This document shows positions 1 to 8,859 of a stretch of 33,935 nt of DNA, piece by piece. This DNA comes from Chitinophagales bacterium (GTDB taxonomy: Bacteria; Bacteroidota; Bacteroidia; Chitinophagales; JADIYW01), in assembly GCA_020848255.1 (NCBI GenBank), contig JADLAJ010000112.1, forward strand, positions 1-33,935, in the 5' to 3' direction. A program made the translations under genes and the position numbers. Position 1 is the stretch's first letter. Each line of letters opens with the position of its first letter. Below the pieces are notes generated by a model, which saw only the letters and a program-made list of their open reading frames with translations, was not told the DNA's origin and searched no databases.

Positions 1-2
1 CG

Positions 3-899
3 GTTTTATTTAAGGGATTTGATATTCAAACACCGCAGGATTTTGAAGATGTTGCGAAAGCGGTAGACAATGATTTGAAGGATGATTATATGGGAACTTC
101 TCCGCGGGATAAAAAATCCGGGTTTGTGTTTTCTGCCAGTGAATTGCCCGGTCATTATCCGATTATGCAACATTGTGAAATGAGTTTTTTGCCGTCAGCA
201 CCTCGCAGGTTGTTTTTTTATTGTCACATTGAACCTGAATACGGCGGGGAAACACCCATCTGTGATTTTAGAAAAGTATATCAGGATTTAGATCCGAAAA
301 TCAGAGAAGATTTTGAGCGAAAGGGTGTAAAACATATCCGTAATTATTCTTCACCCGACGATAAGGGCACAAACGGCTTTCAGTTGAAAAGTTGGCTGGA
401 TATGTTTCATACAAGAGATAAGGCCGTTATTGAAAAAAAATGCGCGGAGAATGATATTATCTGTGAATGGAAGGAGCATGACGGCTTGCGCATGATCAAT
501 AAAAGCGATGCTGTAAAAGTACATCCTGTTACCGGTGAAAAGGTATGGTTTAATCACACGCAGGTGTTTCATGTAAGTGCGGCAGCGGCAGAGTATCATA
601 AAATTCATCAGCGCCAAAAACGTTGGGAGACTTTTAAATACAGTATGTTGCTGGAGTTGATGACCTGGTATAAGAAACTGACCAAAAATCCGAATGAACA
701 GAGCATGCATGTCACCTTCGGTGATGATTCTCCGATTCCGGATGAATATGTAGAACATATTCAGGATGTCATCTGGAAAAACATGGTGATACAACCCTGG
801 AAAAAAGGAGATATTATTTGTATCGATAATTTTTCTACTTCACATGGCAGATTGCCTTATTACGGCCCCAGAGAAATCATGGTGTGCTGGACATCTTAA
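3..899 (+). CDS. TauD/SyrP-like Fe(II)/2-oxoglutarate-dependent oxygenase, 5' end cut by window
   Basis: Partial gene: the frame is open to the left edge, so the TTG start at 75 in the ORF track is not the true start. In-frame upstream residues (VLFKGFDI...) look like normal TauD-family N-terminal sequence. Visible motifs are QHCEMSF, an H-x-E iron-binding pair (H33 and E35 in ORF numbering), followed by FFYC...GGETPICD, which is typical of the SyrP-like branch. Near the C terminus is SHGRLPYYGPRE, with the distal iron-ligand His (H257) and the Arg (R266) expected to hold 2-oxoglutarate. Family members hydroxylate or otherwise oxidise small molecules or carrier-bound amino acids; the substrate here is unknown. 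It ends 12 bp before the BASS transporter gene on the same strand, so the two are probably co-transcribed. Confidence 0.88.
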   Translation, partial: VLFKGFDIQTPQDFEDVAKAVDNDLKDDYMGTSPRDKKSGFVFSASELPGHYPIMQHCEMSFLPSAPRRLFFYCHIEPEYGGETPICDFRKVYQDLDPKIREDFERKGVKHIRNYSSPDDKGTNGFQLKSWLDMFHTRDKAVIEKKCAENDIICEWKEHDGLRMINKSDAVKVHPVTGEKVWFNHTQVFHVSAAAAEYHKIHQRQKRWETFKYSMLLELMTWYKKLTKNPNEQSMHVTFGDDSPIPDEYVEHIQDVIWKNMVIQPWKKGDIICIDNFSTSHGRLPYYGPREIMVCWTS

Positions 900-911
900 T
901 TATATTCCTAT

Positions 912-1811
912 ATGCCATCCTTAGATCAAGTACAAATAAATGCCGGCAGTGACGGTTTGATAATTCTAAAAATATGCCTTGCCTTTATTTTATTCTCGCT
1001 GGCAATTGATATTAAGAAAGAAGATTTTAAAACACTGTACACAAATCCGAAGTCTGTAATTATCGGCTGTGTTTCACAAATAATAGTGCTTCCCTTGATT
1101 ACGTTTTTATTGATATTAGCGGTAAAACCACCGGCATCCGTAGCGATGGGAATGATGATGGTGGCAGCCTGCCCCTGCGGAAACATGTCTACCTATGTGT
1201 CGTATCTGGCAAAAGGATTTATTCCATTATCGATTACCATCACAGCTATTTCCACTTTAAGTGCAAGTGTCACCACACCGTTTAATTTTTATTTATACGC
1301 TTCTCATTATGCCCCAACACAAACATTGTTGCAGGAAATTCATATTTCATTCTGGTATTTATTAGGGTCTATTCTTCTATTGCTGGTGCTGCCCTTATTG
1401 TCAGGTATCCTGCTGAAACAGTATCTTCCGGCATTCATAAATAAAATAAACAAGCCGGTAAAGATACTGGCACTGTTATTCTTTATTGTTTTCCTGATAG
1501 GTGCATTCATTGCCAATAGAAAAGTCTTTATTGATTACCTTCCGCAAATTTTCGGAATTGTTTTTATACAAAATGCATTGGCTTTTTTAATTGGATATTT
1601 ATTTCCGAGATTATTTAAATTACCTGAAACACATTGCAGAAGCATTTCTATTGAAACCGGCATACATAACTCCGGTCTTGGATTAATTCTGGTAATGACT
1701 TTTTTTAAAGGAAACGGAGGCATGGCGTTGATAGCTGCCTGGTGGGGTATCTGGCATATTGTTGCAGGTATGTCTTTAGCCTATTTTTGGAATAAGAGCA
1801 GAAGGTTTTAA
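912..1811 (+). CDS. Bile acid:sodium symporter (BASS/SBF) family transporter
   Basis: A 299-residue polytopic inner-membrane protein with about nine or ten hydrophobic segments, the usual size for bacterial BASS proteins. The segment AACPCGNMSTYVSYLAKG corresponds to the conserved family motif next to the sodium- and substrate-binding crossover, and the SIETGIHNSGLGL region matches the second crossover. Bacterial BASS proteins import or export organic anions such as 2-keto acids, pantoate or bile acids with sodium; the substrate here cannot be told. It follows the TauD-like oxygenase after 12 bp, suggesting a shared transcript and possibly a shared substrate (inference). Its last 36 bp overlap the 3' end of the convergent gene, and a hairpin terminator follows the stop codon directly. 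Confidence 0.9.
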   Translation: MPSLDQVQINAGSDGLIILKICLAFILFSLAIDIKKEDFKTLYTNPKSVIIGCVSQIIVLPLITFLLILAVKPPASVAMGMMMVAACPCGNMSTYVSYLAKGFIPLSITITAISTLSASVTTPFNFYLYASHYAPTQTLLQEIHISFWYLLGSILLLLVLPLLSGILLKQYLPAFINKINKPVKILALLFFIVFLIGAFIANRKVFIDYLPQIFGIVFIQNALAFLIGYLFPRLFKLPETHCRSISIETGIHNSGLGLILVMTFFKGNGGMALIAAWWGIWHIVAGMSLAYFWNKSRRF

Positions 1812-3188
1812 TTTAACTCCTGTAGTTTTTTTACTGTGTTCAGGAGTTTTTTCTTTGTCTGCTAAAATAAATAATGCAATGTAATAAAATGGCATCATAG
1901 GTATTTTATATCTTGCAAGGGCTCCAAAATTATAACTGGTGAACCCGACAGAAAAGGCAAAGATAATAGAGTAAACCAAACAAAACTGTACTTCGGGATT
2001 TGAAAGAACCAGTTTTGTTATTCTAGTAAAACCGGCTTTGTAGAGTAAGCGGATTGTAAAAAATAAAGATATTAACCCTTCAATTGCTGCCGGTATTAAT
2101 ATTGGTTTTTTTGCTTCCCAGATATAGGGTCTGAATAATGAAACATTAATTGCTTTAGGCATTGCTTTAAGAAGCCCGATGGGAGTGTATTCAACATTTC
2201 CCAACGAATATCCGGAACCACCTTGAAGTTGTGAAGAATAATACAACCAGTTTTGAGTGTCTTTTGCTGTTCTTACGATACTGTCCAGGGAGTATCTTTG
2301 TGAGAATGCAGCTATTTTGTATAAAATATAGGTGCCGAATAATACGGAAAATATAAAAATAATAGGACCGACTGTTTTTCTTAAGAAATTACTTTTAATG
2401 GTTTCTTTATACCTAAAAATAATCCAGAAAGAATATGCCGGTAAAAAGGACAGTAAGATATATACTTTTATCACTTTTAACAGCCATAAACAAATGATAA
2501 TGATGATTATCCGTTTTATTATTTTTGTTTTTTCAAAAAACAATTTATACACGTGATAAGTAAGAGTACCCAGCGCACCCAAGCATATAGGGTCTTTTAA
2601 TATTCCGGTACCCCAAAAACAAACTGACGGAAGGAATAAACATGCCAGTGCAAATTCTTTTTCTAAATGAGGATAAAGCTGCTGAAATAATGAAAATATT
2701 TTCCAGCATCCGTAGAAACAAAAAAGTGTAAATACAAATGAAATTAACAGATAGGAGTTGCCTAGGGGATAACTTAGTATTAAAGCAAGCCTAATAATTA
2801 TATTTGAACTTACATCTGTAAAAAACTCTGAGCCAACGCTAAAATATTTAGTAATAAGAAACTTGTCATGTGGAGGTAAAAATACAAAAGAAGCAAAGGC
2901 GGATTTACTTTCATAAAAGATACTCCTTATACGCAATGCATATGTGAAATATGTGTGTGTATCACCACCGCCGTTATAGTAAAATTGATACACGAGTGCC
3001 ATTAAAATTGCAGAAGCAAATCTTACAATTAAAGCACTCATAAAGTATTTTTTATAAATGGGGTTTTTCTTTTTTAAGATATATGATTTTGTAAAAAGAT
3101 ATACGAGAAACAAAAAGACAGGAGCCAATAATACGTCATTGAGAAAAAGAAATTGTACTGGATCGTCATGTGTAAACCATTTATCCAT
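1776..3188 (-). CDS. Polytopic membrane protein of unknown function, possibly GT-C-like
   Basis: A 470-residue very hydrophobic protein with about eleven or twelve membrane segments by eye and a short charged C-terminal tail. The only eye-catching motif is NGGGDTHTYF (residues 72-81) in the loop after the second membrane segment. An acidic residue in an early extracytoplasmic loop is typical of GT-C glycosyltransferases and some polymerases, but I do not recognise a named family. Its 3' end overlaps the BASS gene by 36 bp (tail to tail) and contains that gene's terminator. Its start is only a few bases from the divergent 538-residue gene. Its position beside the glycan operon suggests, without proving, a role in glycan assembly. 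Confidence 0.75.
   Translation of the reverse strand: MDKWFTHDDPVQFLFLNDVLLAPVFLFLVYLFTKSYILKKKNPIYKKYFMSALIVRFASAILMALVYQFYYNGGGDTHTYFTYALRIRSIFYESKSAFASFVFLPPHDKFLITKYFSVGSEFFTDVSSNIIIRLALILSYPLGNSYLLISFVFTLFCFYGCWKIFSLFQQLYPHLEKEFALACLFLPSVCFWGTGILKDPICLGALGTLTYHVYKLFFEKTKIIKRIIIIIICLWLLKVIKVYILLSFLPAYSFWIIFRYKETIKSNFLRKTVGPIIFIFSVLFGTYILYKIAAFSQRYSLDSIVRTAKDTQNWLYYSSQLQGGSGYSLGNVEYTPIGLLKAMPKAINVSLFRPYIWEAKKPILIPAAIEGLISLFFTIRLLYKAGFTRITKLVLSNPEVQFCLVYSIIFAFSVGFTSYNFGALARYKIPMMPFYYIALFILADKEKTPEHSKKTTGVKLKPSALIPKIG
1815..1852 (+). terminator. Intrinsic terminator after the BASS transporter gene
   Basis: AACTCCTG (1815-1822) pairs with CAGGAGTT (1841-1848), an 8-bp perfect stem with an 18-base loop. 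A run of six T residues (1847-1852) overlaps and follows the right arm. It begins four bases after the plus-strand stop codon. The whole element lies inside the C-terminal coding part of the convergent 470-residue membrane protein gene, so that coding sequence must also accommodate the hairpin. Confidence 0.7.
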
Positions 3189-3226
3189 CCGTTTATATGT
3201 TTATATTTACACCAATATTACAACGC

Positions 3227-4813
3227 ATGTATAAATATAAATATTTCCTTGTGTTTTTGTGTGCTATTGCAACACTTCTTTTCTGTTTGTTCTTTCCAAT
3301 TTGTTTTGATAACAATGATGATCAGGTTATGTACGCGATGTGTGCCGGCATCATCTCAGGTGTTGCGTCGCCTAATTTAATCCTCACTAACATTTTAACA
3401 GGCAGGGTGTTGTGCACTTTGTTTGAATTCTCAAATAAAATAAACTGGTATACCTTCTATCTTGAGGGCTCACTTTTTTGCTGTTTTTTGTTTTTTTGCC
3501 TACTGATGATAAAAGATAAAACAACTAATTTCTTAACATCTGTTATGCTTGTTTTAATTTTATTCCTGGGTTTTTTTTCTTTAAGTATGGCGAAGTTACA
3601 ATTTACGACAGTAGCATTATTTTGTGCTTTTGCCGCATTGTTTACTTTAAAAATGGAAATAAAATCAGGCATAAAATTAGGGTTCGTTTTCTTCTTTCTT
3701 TTATTGTCCATGTTAATTAGGAAAGAAGGGTTTTATATTTTTATATTATTTAGCTTTCCGATAGTTATTTCAAATTTTAGAAGCAACCATTTCCTGAGGG
3801 ATTATTTTATCGCCCTTACTCTGTCGGTAATGATTTTTGGTGTAACATGTTTAATAAATAACAACAATAAAGTATATCTGCAACAGGCCACCTACAGCAA
3901 TATAAATGCATTGGATATTATTGCGGCAAAACCGGTAAAGATAAAAGCCGCAACGCTTCATAAATACCGGTTTACTCAAAGTGATATTACCTTAATGCAA
4001 TCCTGGATGATGGTAGACAATGCTTACTTATCGGGCAAACAGATTGAGGCACTGGCTAAAGAATTAAAAGCAACTCGAAATATCAGCGAAATAAAAAATG
4101 AACTGATCAAATTTGTGTCTGACGAGAGATACCTTTTATTGTTTTATTTTTTAAGTTCACTTTTGCTTTTGGGTTTTATTCGTTGTTTCCGCAAAATCGT
4201 TATTTTAAATTTGCTGTTTTTTTTATTTTTTTTATTTTACCAGATAGTTACATCTAGAATTCCACACAGAGTTTCATTCCCAGTTTTAACTTATCTGGTA
4301 ATGTTAAATATCTATTTGATAATAAAAAGTAAAATAAAAGATGTAGTTAAAATAAGAATACTGGCTTTCTTTTTAATCATCAGTATGTATAAGTATTATT
4401 GTACCGCAACACTGATCTCGATACAGCGTGAATACCATCGTGTATTTAATGCCTGCCAGCAAGAAATTAACAGCCATCCTGAATATTTATTTATTGCATC
4501 AGAAGGTTTCCCATTGCCATATATGAATGCCTGGCAAACACCCCAAAATGTTTTCCCTTCCCGTAATGTCATTTTAACAGCATGGTATGGATGTTCACCG
4601 GATTATCAAGTTGTATTAAAAAACCACCACCTGAAAAATATCAGTTCAGATTTAAAAAACAAGAAGAATGTTGTTTTTCTAACCAGTTCAACATTGCTGC
4701 AACAATCCTATATTCAGGTTATGCAGGAGAGATACAATATTAAGTGTCATTTTGAACCTGTTACAAATGGATTCACTGAATTACACCCAAAATTACTCGT
4801 GTTTGATAATTAA
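3227..4813 (+). CDS. Polytopic membrane protein with C-terminal soluble domain, unknown function
   Basis: The ORF opens at 3197 (538 residues), but that ATG is only 8 bp from the start codon of the divergent gene. The second ATG at 3227 (MYKYKYFLVF..., 528 residues) gives a cleaner signal-anchor and leaves 38 bp between genes, so I prefer it; the start is uncertain. After the first membrane segment comes an acidic motif, FDNNDDQVMY, then roughly nine further hydrophobic segments and a soluble C-terminal region of about 110 residues. Acidic residues just after the first helix recall GT-C glycosyltransferases, but no family is identified. Its stop codon overlaps that of the convergent glycosyltransferase (TTAA at 4810-4813). 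Confidence 0.72.
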   Translation: MYKYKYFLVFLCAIATLLFCLFFPICFDNNDDQVMYAMCAGIISGVASPNLILTNILTGRVLCTLFEFSNKINWYTFYLEGSLFCCFLFFCLLMIKDKTTNFLTSVMLVLILFLGFFSLSMAKLQFTTVALFCAFAALFTLKMEIKSGIKLGFVFFFLLLSMLIRKEGFYIFILFSFPIVISNFRSNHFLRDYFIALTLSVMIFGVTCLINNNNKVYLQQATYSNINALDIIAAKPVKIKAATLHKYRFTQSDITLMQSWMMVDNAYLSGKQIEALAKELKATRNISEIKNELIKFVSDERYLLLFYFLSSLLLLGFIRCFRKIVILNLLFFLFFLFYQIVTSRIPHRVSFPVLTYLVMLNIYLIIKSKIKDVVKIRILAFFLIISMYKYYCTATLISIQREYHRVFNACQQEINSHPEYLFIASEGFPLPYMNAWQTPQNVFPSRNVILTAWYGCSPDYQVVLKNHHLKNISSDLKNKKNVVFLTSSTLLQQSYIQVMQERYNIKCHFEPVTNGFTELHPKLLVFDN

Positions 4814-6030
4814 CTCAAAACTGTTTTATATACGGCGGCATACTTTTCTACACCATTTTCTAATGAAAAATAGTCTGTAGCACCAGCAATAATGCTTTCT
4901 TTATTAAAATGAAGCTTCATTTTATCAATGGCAACATGATAAGCATTGGTGGTAAACTCATCTATCAAAACGCCACTATTGTAATCTGTAACGATTCTGT
5001 CAGTGTCACCTACATTGATATTACAAACAACCGGAATTCCCATGGCCATAATCTCTCCCTGTTTCGTGGGTGAAGATGCTTTTTTTGAGTAAGATGGAAG
5101 GATAAAAAAAATAGAATAATTACTGATTGCAATTAAATAAGGGATTTCATCTCTGTTTCCGGAACGAATGATAATTGAATCTTTTACGCCCACTTTTTCT
5201 GCAGATTGTAAAATACGGCTTTGTTCATCTTTGGTAACAAATAAAAATTTCGCATTAGGATTACTTTGTTTTAATACACCAAAAAAGTCCATCATTTCAT
5301 CCAGCATATACCAGGTGCCGATGGAACCAAGATATAATAATATAAAGTCATCCGGGCGGATGCTTAAAGAAGCTTTTAGTTCAACCAGTTTTTCATTAAC
5401 AATAGCTTTGCAGTTAAATAAATCCAGATCGGCACAACAAGGAATCACTTCTATTTTAACGGGATTATTTTTAAAGGATGGCCAGGATAAAATTTCTTTT
5501 TTTGCATTATGCGTTAAGCTTATTACATAGTCTGCATTTTCTAAGAACTGCCTTTCTTTTTTCTTAAAAAAATTATAGATGAATTTATACAGAGGGTTTT
5601 CAAGATTCCATATTTTTCCATCGGCACGTTCATTTGCCCAAAAGCCCCGCATATCAAATATAAACTTTACGTTCAGTTCTTTTTTTAACTGTAATCCAAT
5701 TAAAGCGGCAATGTAGCTTCTGCAGTGAATAATTGAAATGTTTTTTTGTAGCACCAGATTCCTGGCGGTTTTTTTAATTCTAATGATATCGTAAAGAGTA
5801 GAAAGAACAGGAGGTCTTTTGGTGTATTGTATCGGATGCCAATCTATATTATTGTCATCCATTATAGATTGAATCTTATCTTTTAAGTCAGAATTTTCTT
5901 TTTTTTCGCAACTTATTAAAGTAAAACGATATCCTTTTTCAGACAACCCCTTTAAATATGGAATAACTTGCGACTGTCCGAGGGGATCCGTCATTCCGTC
6001 ATAAGAGATGTATAATACCTGAACTGCCAT
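4810..6030 (-). CDS. GT4-type glycosyltransferase (GT-B fold)
   Basis: The ORF track begins at 6075, but the first 15 residues overlap asnB and do not resemble a glycosyltransferase. The ATG at 6030 gives MAVQVLYISYDGMTDPLGQSQ, a proper GT-B first strand plus loop, and sits in a TAATG stop/start overlap with asnB, indicating translational coupling. The protein is then 406 residues. The C-terminal nucleotide-sugar-binding half contains SSPTKQGEIMAMGIPVVC, matching the GT4 motif whose glutamate contacts the donor sugar. It is expected to act in the cytoplasm on the growing lipid-linked glycan; donor and acceptor are unknown. It is the last gene of the 25-gene minus-strand run, and its stop codon overlaps the stop of the convergent membrane protein gene. 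Confidence 0.9.
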   Translation of the reverse strand: MAVQVLYISYDGMTDPLGQSQVIPYLKGLSEKGYRFTLISCEKKENSDLKDKIQSIMDDNNIDWHPIQYTKRPPVLSTLYDIIRIKKTARNLVLQKNISIIHCRSYIAALIGLQLKKELNVKFIFDMRGFWANERADGKIWNLENPLYKFIYNFFKKKERQFLENADYVISLTHNAKKEILSWPSFKNNPVKIEVIPCCADLDLFNCKAIVNEKLVELKASLSIRPDDFILLYLGSIGTWYMLDEMMDFFGVLKQSNPNAKFLFVTKDEQSRILQSAEKVGVKDSIIIRSGNRDEIPYLIAISNYSIFFILPSYSKKASSPTKQGEIMAMGIPVVCNINVGDTDRIVTDYNSGVLIDEFTTNAYHVAIDKMKLHFNKESIIAGATDYFSLENGVEKYAAVYKTVLS

Positions 6031-7889
6031 TATGCATTTTCTTCTAGCCACCAGTGCAAAACAATAAGCGTCCATACTCTGGCATATAAATAATTTTCGC
6101 CTGCCAAAAACCTGTTTTTTAAATCTTGTACATACAAATTGGCCACGATATCATATTTATTAATAATTACCGGGGAAAGATATTTTTCAATAAGGTAATT
6201 AAAATTGTTTTTAAGCCAAAACGAAAGTGGCATTGAAAATCCCCATTTGGGTCTGTCAAAATAATCTTTAGGTAAGTATTTAAACAGTATCTTTTTAAGA
6301 ATGTATTTTGACTCTCCGTTTTTATATTTAAGCGATGTGTCAATATTGACGGCATAATTAATGATGTCATTATCCAGCAAAGGCACTCTGCTTTCCAAAG
6401 AATAAAGCATGGTGGCTCTGTCTACCTTAACCAATAAATCATCTTTTAAATAACAGTTTACGTCCCAGAAAGACTGTTTTTCCTTAGGCTGTAAAACTCT
6501 TGAGGTGGCTGGTTCATTGTTTAGAGCATCAAAATTGAAATGCTCGTCTATCAGATAATGTTTCAAATCTTTTTCACTCAATAAATATTGTTCCTGAGAA
6601 AAAATATGTGATGTTATATGCTTGTAATTTTCGTAGTTGAGGAGCCAGCCGGCACGTTTAAACTTGAAGTTTAGAAATTGAGAGCCCCAATAAAAAGGCT
6701 TTCGAAGTGATCTTACAAGCGGGTTTTCTAATCGTGTTGCCCACTGGTGCATTCCGTATCCCATAAATAATTCATCTCCACCGTCTCCACTCAGCGTTAC
6801 TGTCACATGTTTTTTTGCATGTTTTGAAACCAGCATGGTCGGGAATGCAGAACTGTCTGAAAATGGTTCATCATAAGAATCTATAATTTCATGTAAAATT
6901 CCTTCTAAATCATTTTCAGTCATTTGGTAAGAGTAGTGCTCCGTCCCCAATGTTTTTGCTACTTTTTCCGCGTATGCCGATTCATCAAACTTACTATTCA
7001 GATACCCGATGCTGAATGTTTTAATTTTATCTTTTTTTATTTTTGACGCAATAGACGTAATTAAACTTGAGTCGATGCCACCACTAAGAAAAGTACCGAG
7101 CGGTACATCGCTGATCATTTGTGATTCAACAGATTTGATTAATAAATCCTCCAGTTTTTTTTCAACCTCTTGCTCGTTTGAATGGGTTTCCGGGCTTATT
7201 GTTTTGTATAAATTCCAGAATTCTTCAAAGTGAAATTTTGTATTTGCACTTGTCTTTTTTACATCTAAAACAAGAAAATTACCAGCTGGGAATTTATAAA
7301 TATCTTTAAAAGCAGTATTAGGTTCAGACACAAATCCAATATGTAAAAACTCTGCGAATGATTGTTTATTTATTTCGAGTTTCTTATTGATTAGTTTTTT
7401 TATTGCTTTTATTTCAGAGGCAAATATGAATTGATTCCCTTTAAAAGAATAAAACAAAGGCTTGATGCCAACCCTGTCTCTGCATAAGTAAATTTTGTCT
7501 TCCCGAATATCATAGATTGCAAAAGCAAAAATTCCATTTAATAATGTAAAACATTCGGTTCCTATTTTTGCGAAGGCTTCAATTATTACTTCCGTGTCTC
7601 CGCTTGTATTTAATTTTAAATTTAATTCTTTTGCAATTTCCTTGTAATTGTATATTTCTCCGTTGAAGACAATTACATATCTGCCACATTGAGAATAAAA
7701 AGGCTGTGCAGAAGCTTCCGACAAATCAATGATTTTTAAACGCCTGTGCCCGAAAGCCACAGTATTGTGTTCATTAAAGAAATAACCACAAGCCTCTGGG
7801 CCCCGATGGATTAATGTATCAGTTGATTGATAAAACAGACCCTTGTCTAAATCGTTGAGTATAGATGACCATCCAATAATTCCACACAT
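6030..7889 (-). CDS. asnB: AsnB-type glutamine-dependent amidotransferase (asparagine synthase family)
   Basis: A 619-residue full-length class B asparagine synthetase. The N-terminal glutaminase domain starts MCGIIGW with the nucleophile Cys2, and shows the family's RGPE, FNGEIYN and GDTE motifs (residues 29-100). The C-terminal synthetase domain has the ATP-pyrophosphatase loop SGGIDSS (269-275) and SLESRVPLLD further on. Family chemistry is transfer of glutamine-derived ammonia to an adenylated carboxylate. In glycan loci such proteins (for example WbpS of Pseudomonas) amidate uronic acids, and the location between an SDR gene and a glycosyltransferase points to that role rather than asparagine supply (inference). 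It ends in a TAATG overlap with the downstream GT4 gene and starts 12 bp after the SDR gene. Confidence 0.93.
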   Translation of the reverse strand: MCGIIGWSSILNDLDKGLFYQSTDTLIHRGPEACGYFFNEHNTVAFGHRRLKIIDLSEASAQPFYSQCGRYVIVFNGEIYNYKEIAKELNLKLNTSGDTEVIIEAFAKIGTECFTLLNGIFAFAIYDIREDKIYLCRDRVGIKPLFYSFKGNQFIFASEIKAIKKLINKKLEINKQSFAEFLHIGFVSEPNTAFKDIYKFPAGNFLVLDVKKTSANTKFHFEEFWNLYKTISPETHSNEQEVEKKLEDLLIKSVESQMISDVPLGTFLSGGIDSSLITSIASKIKKDKIKTFSIGYLNSKFDESAYAEKVAKTLGTEHYSYQMTENDLEGILHEIIDSYDEPFSDSSAFPTMLVSKHAKKHVTVTLSGDGGDELFMGYGMHQWATRLENPLVRSLRKPFYWGSQFLNFKFKRAGWLLNYENYKHITSHIFSQEQYLLSEKDLKHYLIDEHFNFDALNNEPATSRVLQPKEKQSFWDVNCYLKDDLLVKVDRATMLYSLESRVPLLDNDIINYAVNIDTSLKYKNGESKYILKKILFKYLPKDYFDRPKWGFSMPLSFWLKNNFNYLIEKYLSPVIINKYDIVANLYVQDLKNRFLAGENYLYARVWTLIVLHWWLEENA

Positions 7890-7901
7890 ACTATATTGGA
7901 T

Positions 7902-8849
7902 TTAAGCCCATTTTGTTAAAATTTTATTTATTCCCTCTTCTAAGGATACCAGCGGTCTGTTTCCAATCAGTGTCTTCATGTTTGAAATATCCGGCAACCT
8001 TCGAGTCATGTCACCGTCTTTGAGCGGAGGCAAATGTACAATTCTGGAAGAGGAGTTGGTCATGGATATTATTTTATGGGCAATGTCCAGCACACTGGTT
8101 TCATTGTCATTGCCAATGTTGATTGTGGTATTTTCCCACTCAGAAGAGAGAAAAGCGTTAACGGTCGCATCTATATTGTCGTCAATATAACATAAGGTTC
8201 TGCTTTGGGTTCCGTCACCATAGATGGTGATATCCTGATTCTTTAATGCCAATTTGATGAACTTGGCAATCACGAAGTCCTGAGATTGATTCGGGCCATA
8301 GGTATTAAAGAAACGGAAAATGGTATAATTCAGATTGTATTCCTGTTTATAGGATTTCAGGAATGCTTCTCCGATATTTTTAACAATTGCATAGGGTAAT
8401 TTTGAGTTTAAAGGTGTAGTGTGTTCATTTTGAGGAAACTCTACGGGTTCTCCATAAACTTCTGATGAAGATGAATAGAATACACGTTTTACCGGGGTGT
8501 TTTTTGATAAATTTAAAATATTTTTGATGCCTTCTATATCATTTAACACACGAACAGGATTATCCAATGTTCGTTGCACACCCACGGTGGCGGCATAGTG
8601 AAAAACGTAGTCAATGTTGTACGACAGGAAAATTGGCATAATGTCGTCGTAAATGTTAACGTCGCATTTTATGAATTTCCAGTTTGTGCCGTCTTTTGGC
8701 AGTTTTTCAGCAGAACCGGTAAATAAATTATCTGCTACTATAACAAAGTTATCCGGATCCTGAATCAAACGTTCCACCAGTGCGCTACCGACATTACCGG
8801 CACCACCTGTTACTAAAATTCTGTTCTTATAATGTAAAAAAGACTTCAT
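7902..8849 (-). CDS. NAD-dependent epimerase/dehydratase (extended SDR)
   Basis: A 315-residue extended short-chain dehydrogenase acting on nucleotide sugars. The Rossmann loop is GGAGNVG (residues 15-21) in the GxxGxxG pattern. The catalytic Ser region is YSSSSEVYG and the active-site pair is Y153-x3-K157 (YAIVK). The C-terminal half has YGDGTQSRTLCYIDD, common in epimerases and UDP-glucuronate decarboxylase-like enzymes. The exact reaction (4-epimerase, decarboxylase or dehydratase) cannot be assigned by eye. It likely makes a precursor sugar for this locus. It is 10 bp downstream of a GT2 gene and 12 bp upstream of asnB. Confidence 0.9.
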   Translation of the reverse strand: MKSFLHYKNRILVTGGAGNVGSALVERLIQDPDNFVIVADNLFTGSAEKLPKDGTNWKFIKCDVNIYDDIMPIFLSYNIDYVFHYAATVGVQRTLDNPVRVLNDIEGIKNILNLSKNTPVKRVFYSSSSEVYGEPVEFPQNEHTTPLNSKLPYAIVKNIGEAFLKSYKQEYNLNYTIFRFFNTYGPNQSQDFVIAKFIKLALKNQDITIYGDGTQSRTLCYIDDNIDATVNAFLSSEWENTTINIGNDNETSVLDIAHKIISMTNSSSRIVHLPPLKDGDMTRRLPDISNMKTLIGNRPLVSLEEGINKILTKWA

Positions 8850-8859
8850 TTCTCTTGAT

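Noticed and set aside
351-794. 147-residue minus-strand ORF inside the TauD-like gene
   Set aside because: Antisense shadow of a gene with clear iron-binding motifs; no recognisable protein features.
3153-3380. 75-residue plus-strand ORF over the divergent starts
   Set aside because: Overlaps the clear membrane-protein frame and lacks features of its own.
6031-6075. Extended start of the GT4 protein at 6075
   Set aside because: The extra 15 residues lie inside asnB in another frame and do not resemble a GT-B N terminus; ATG at 6030 forms a TAATG junction.
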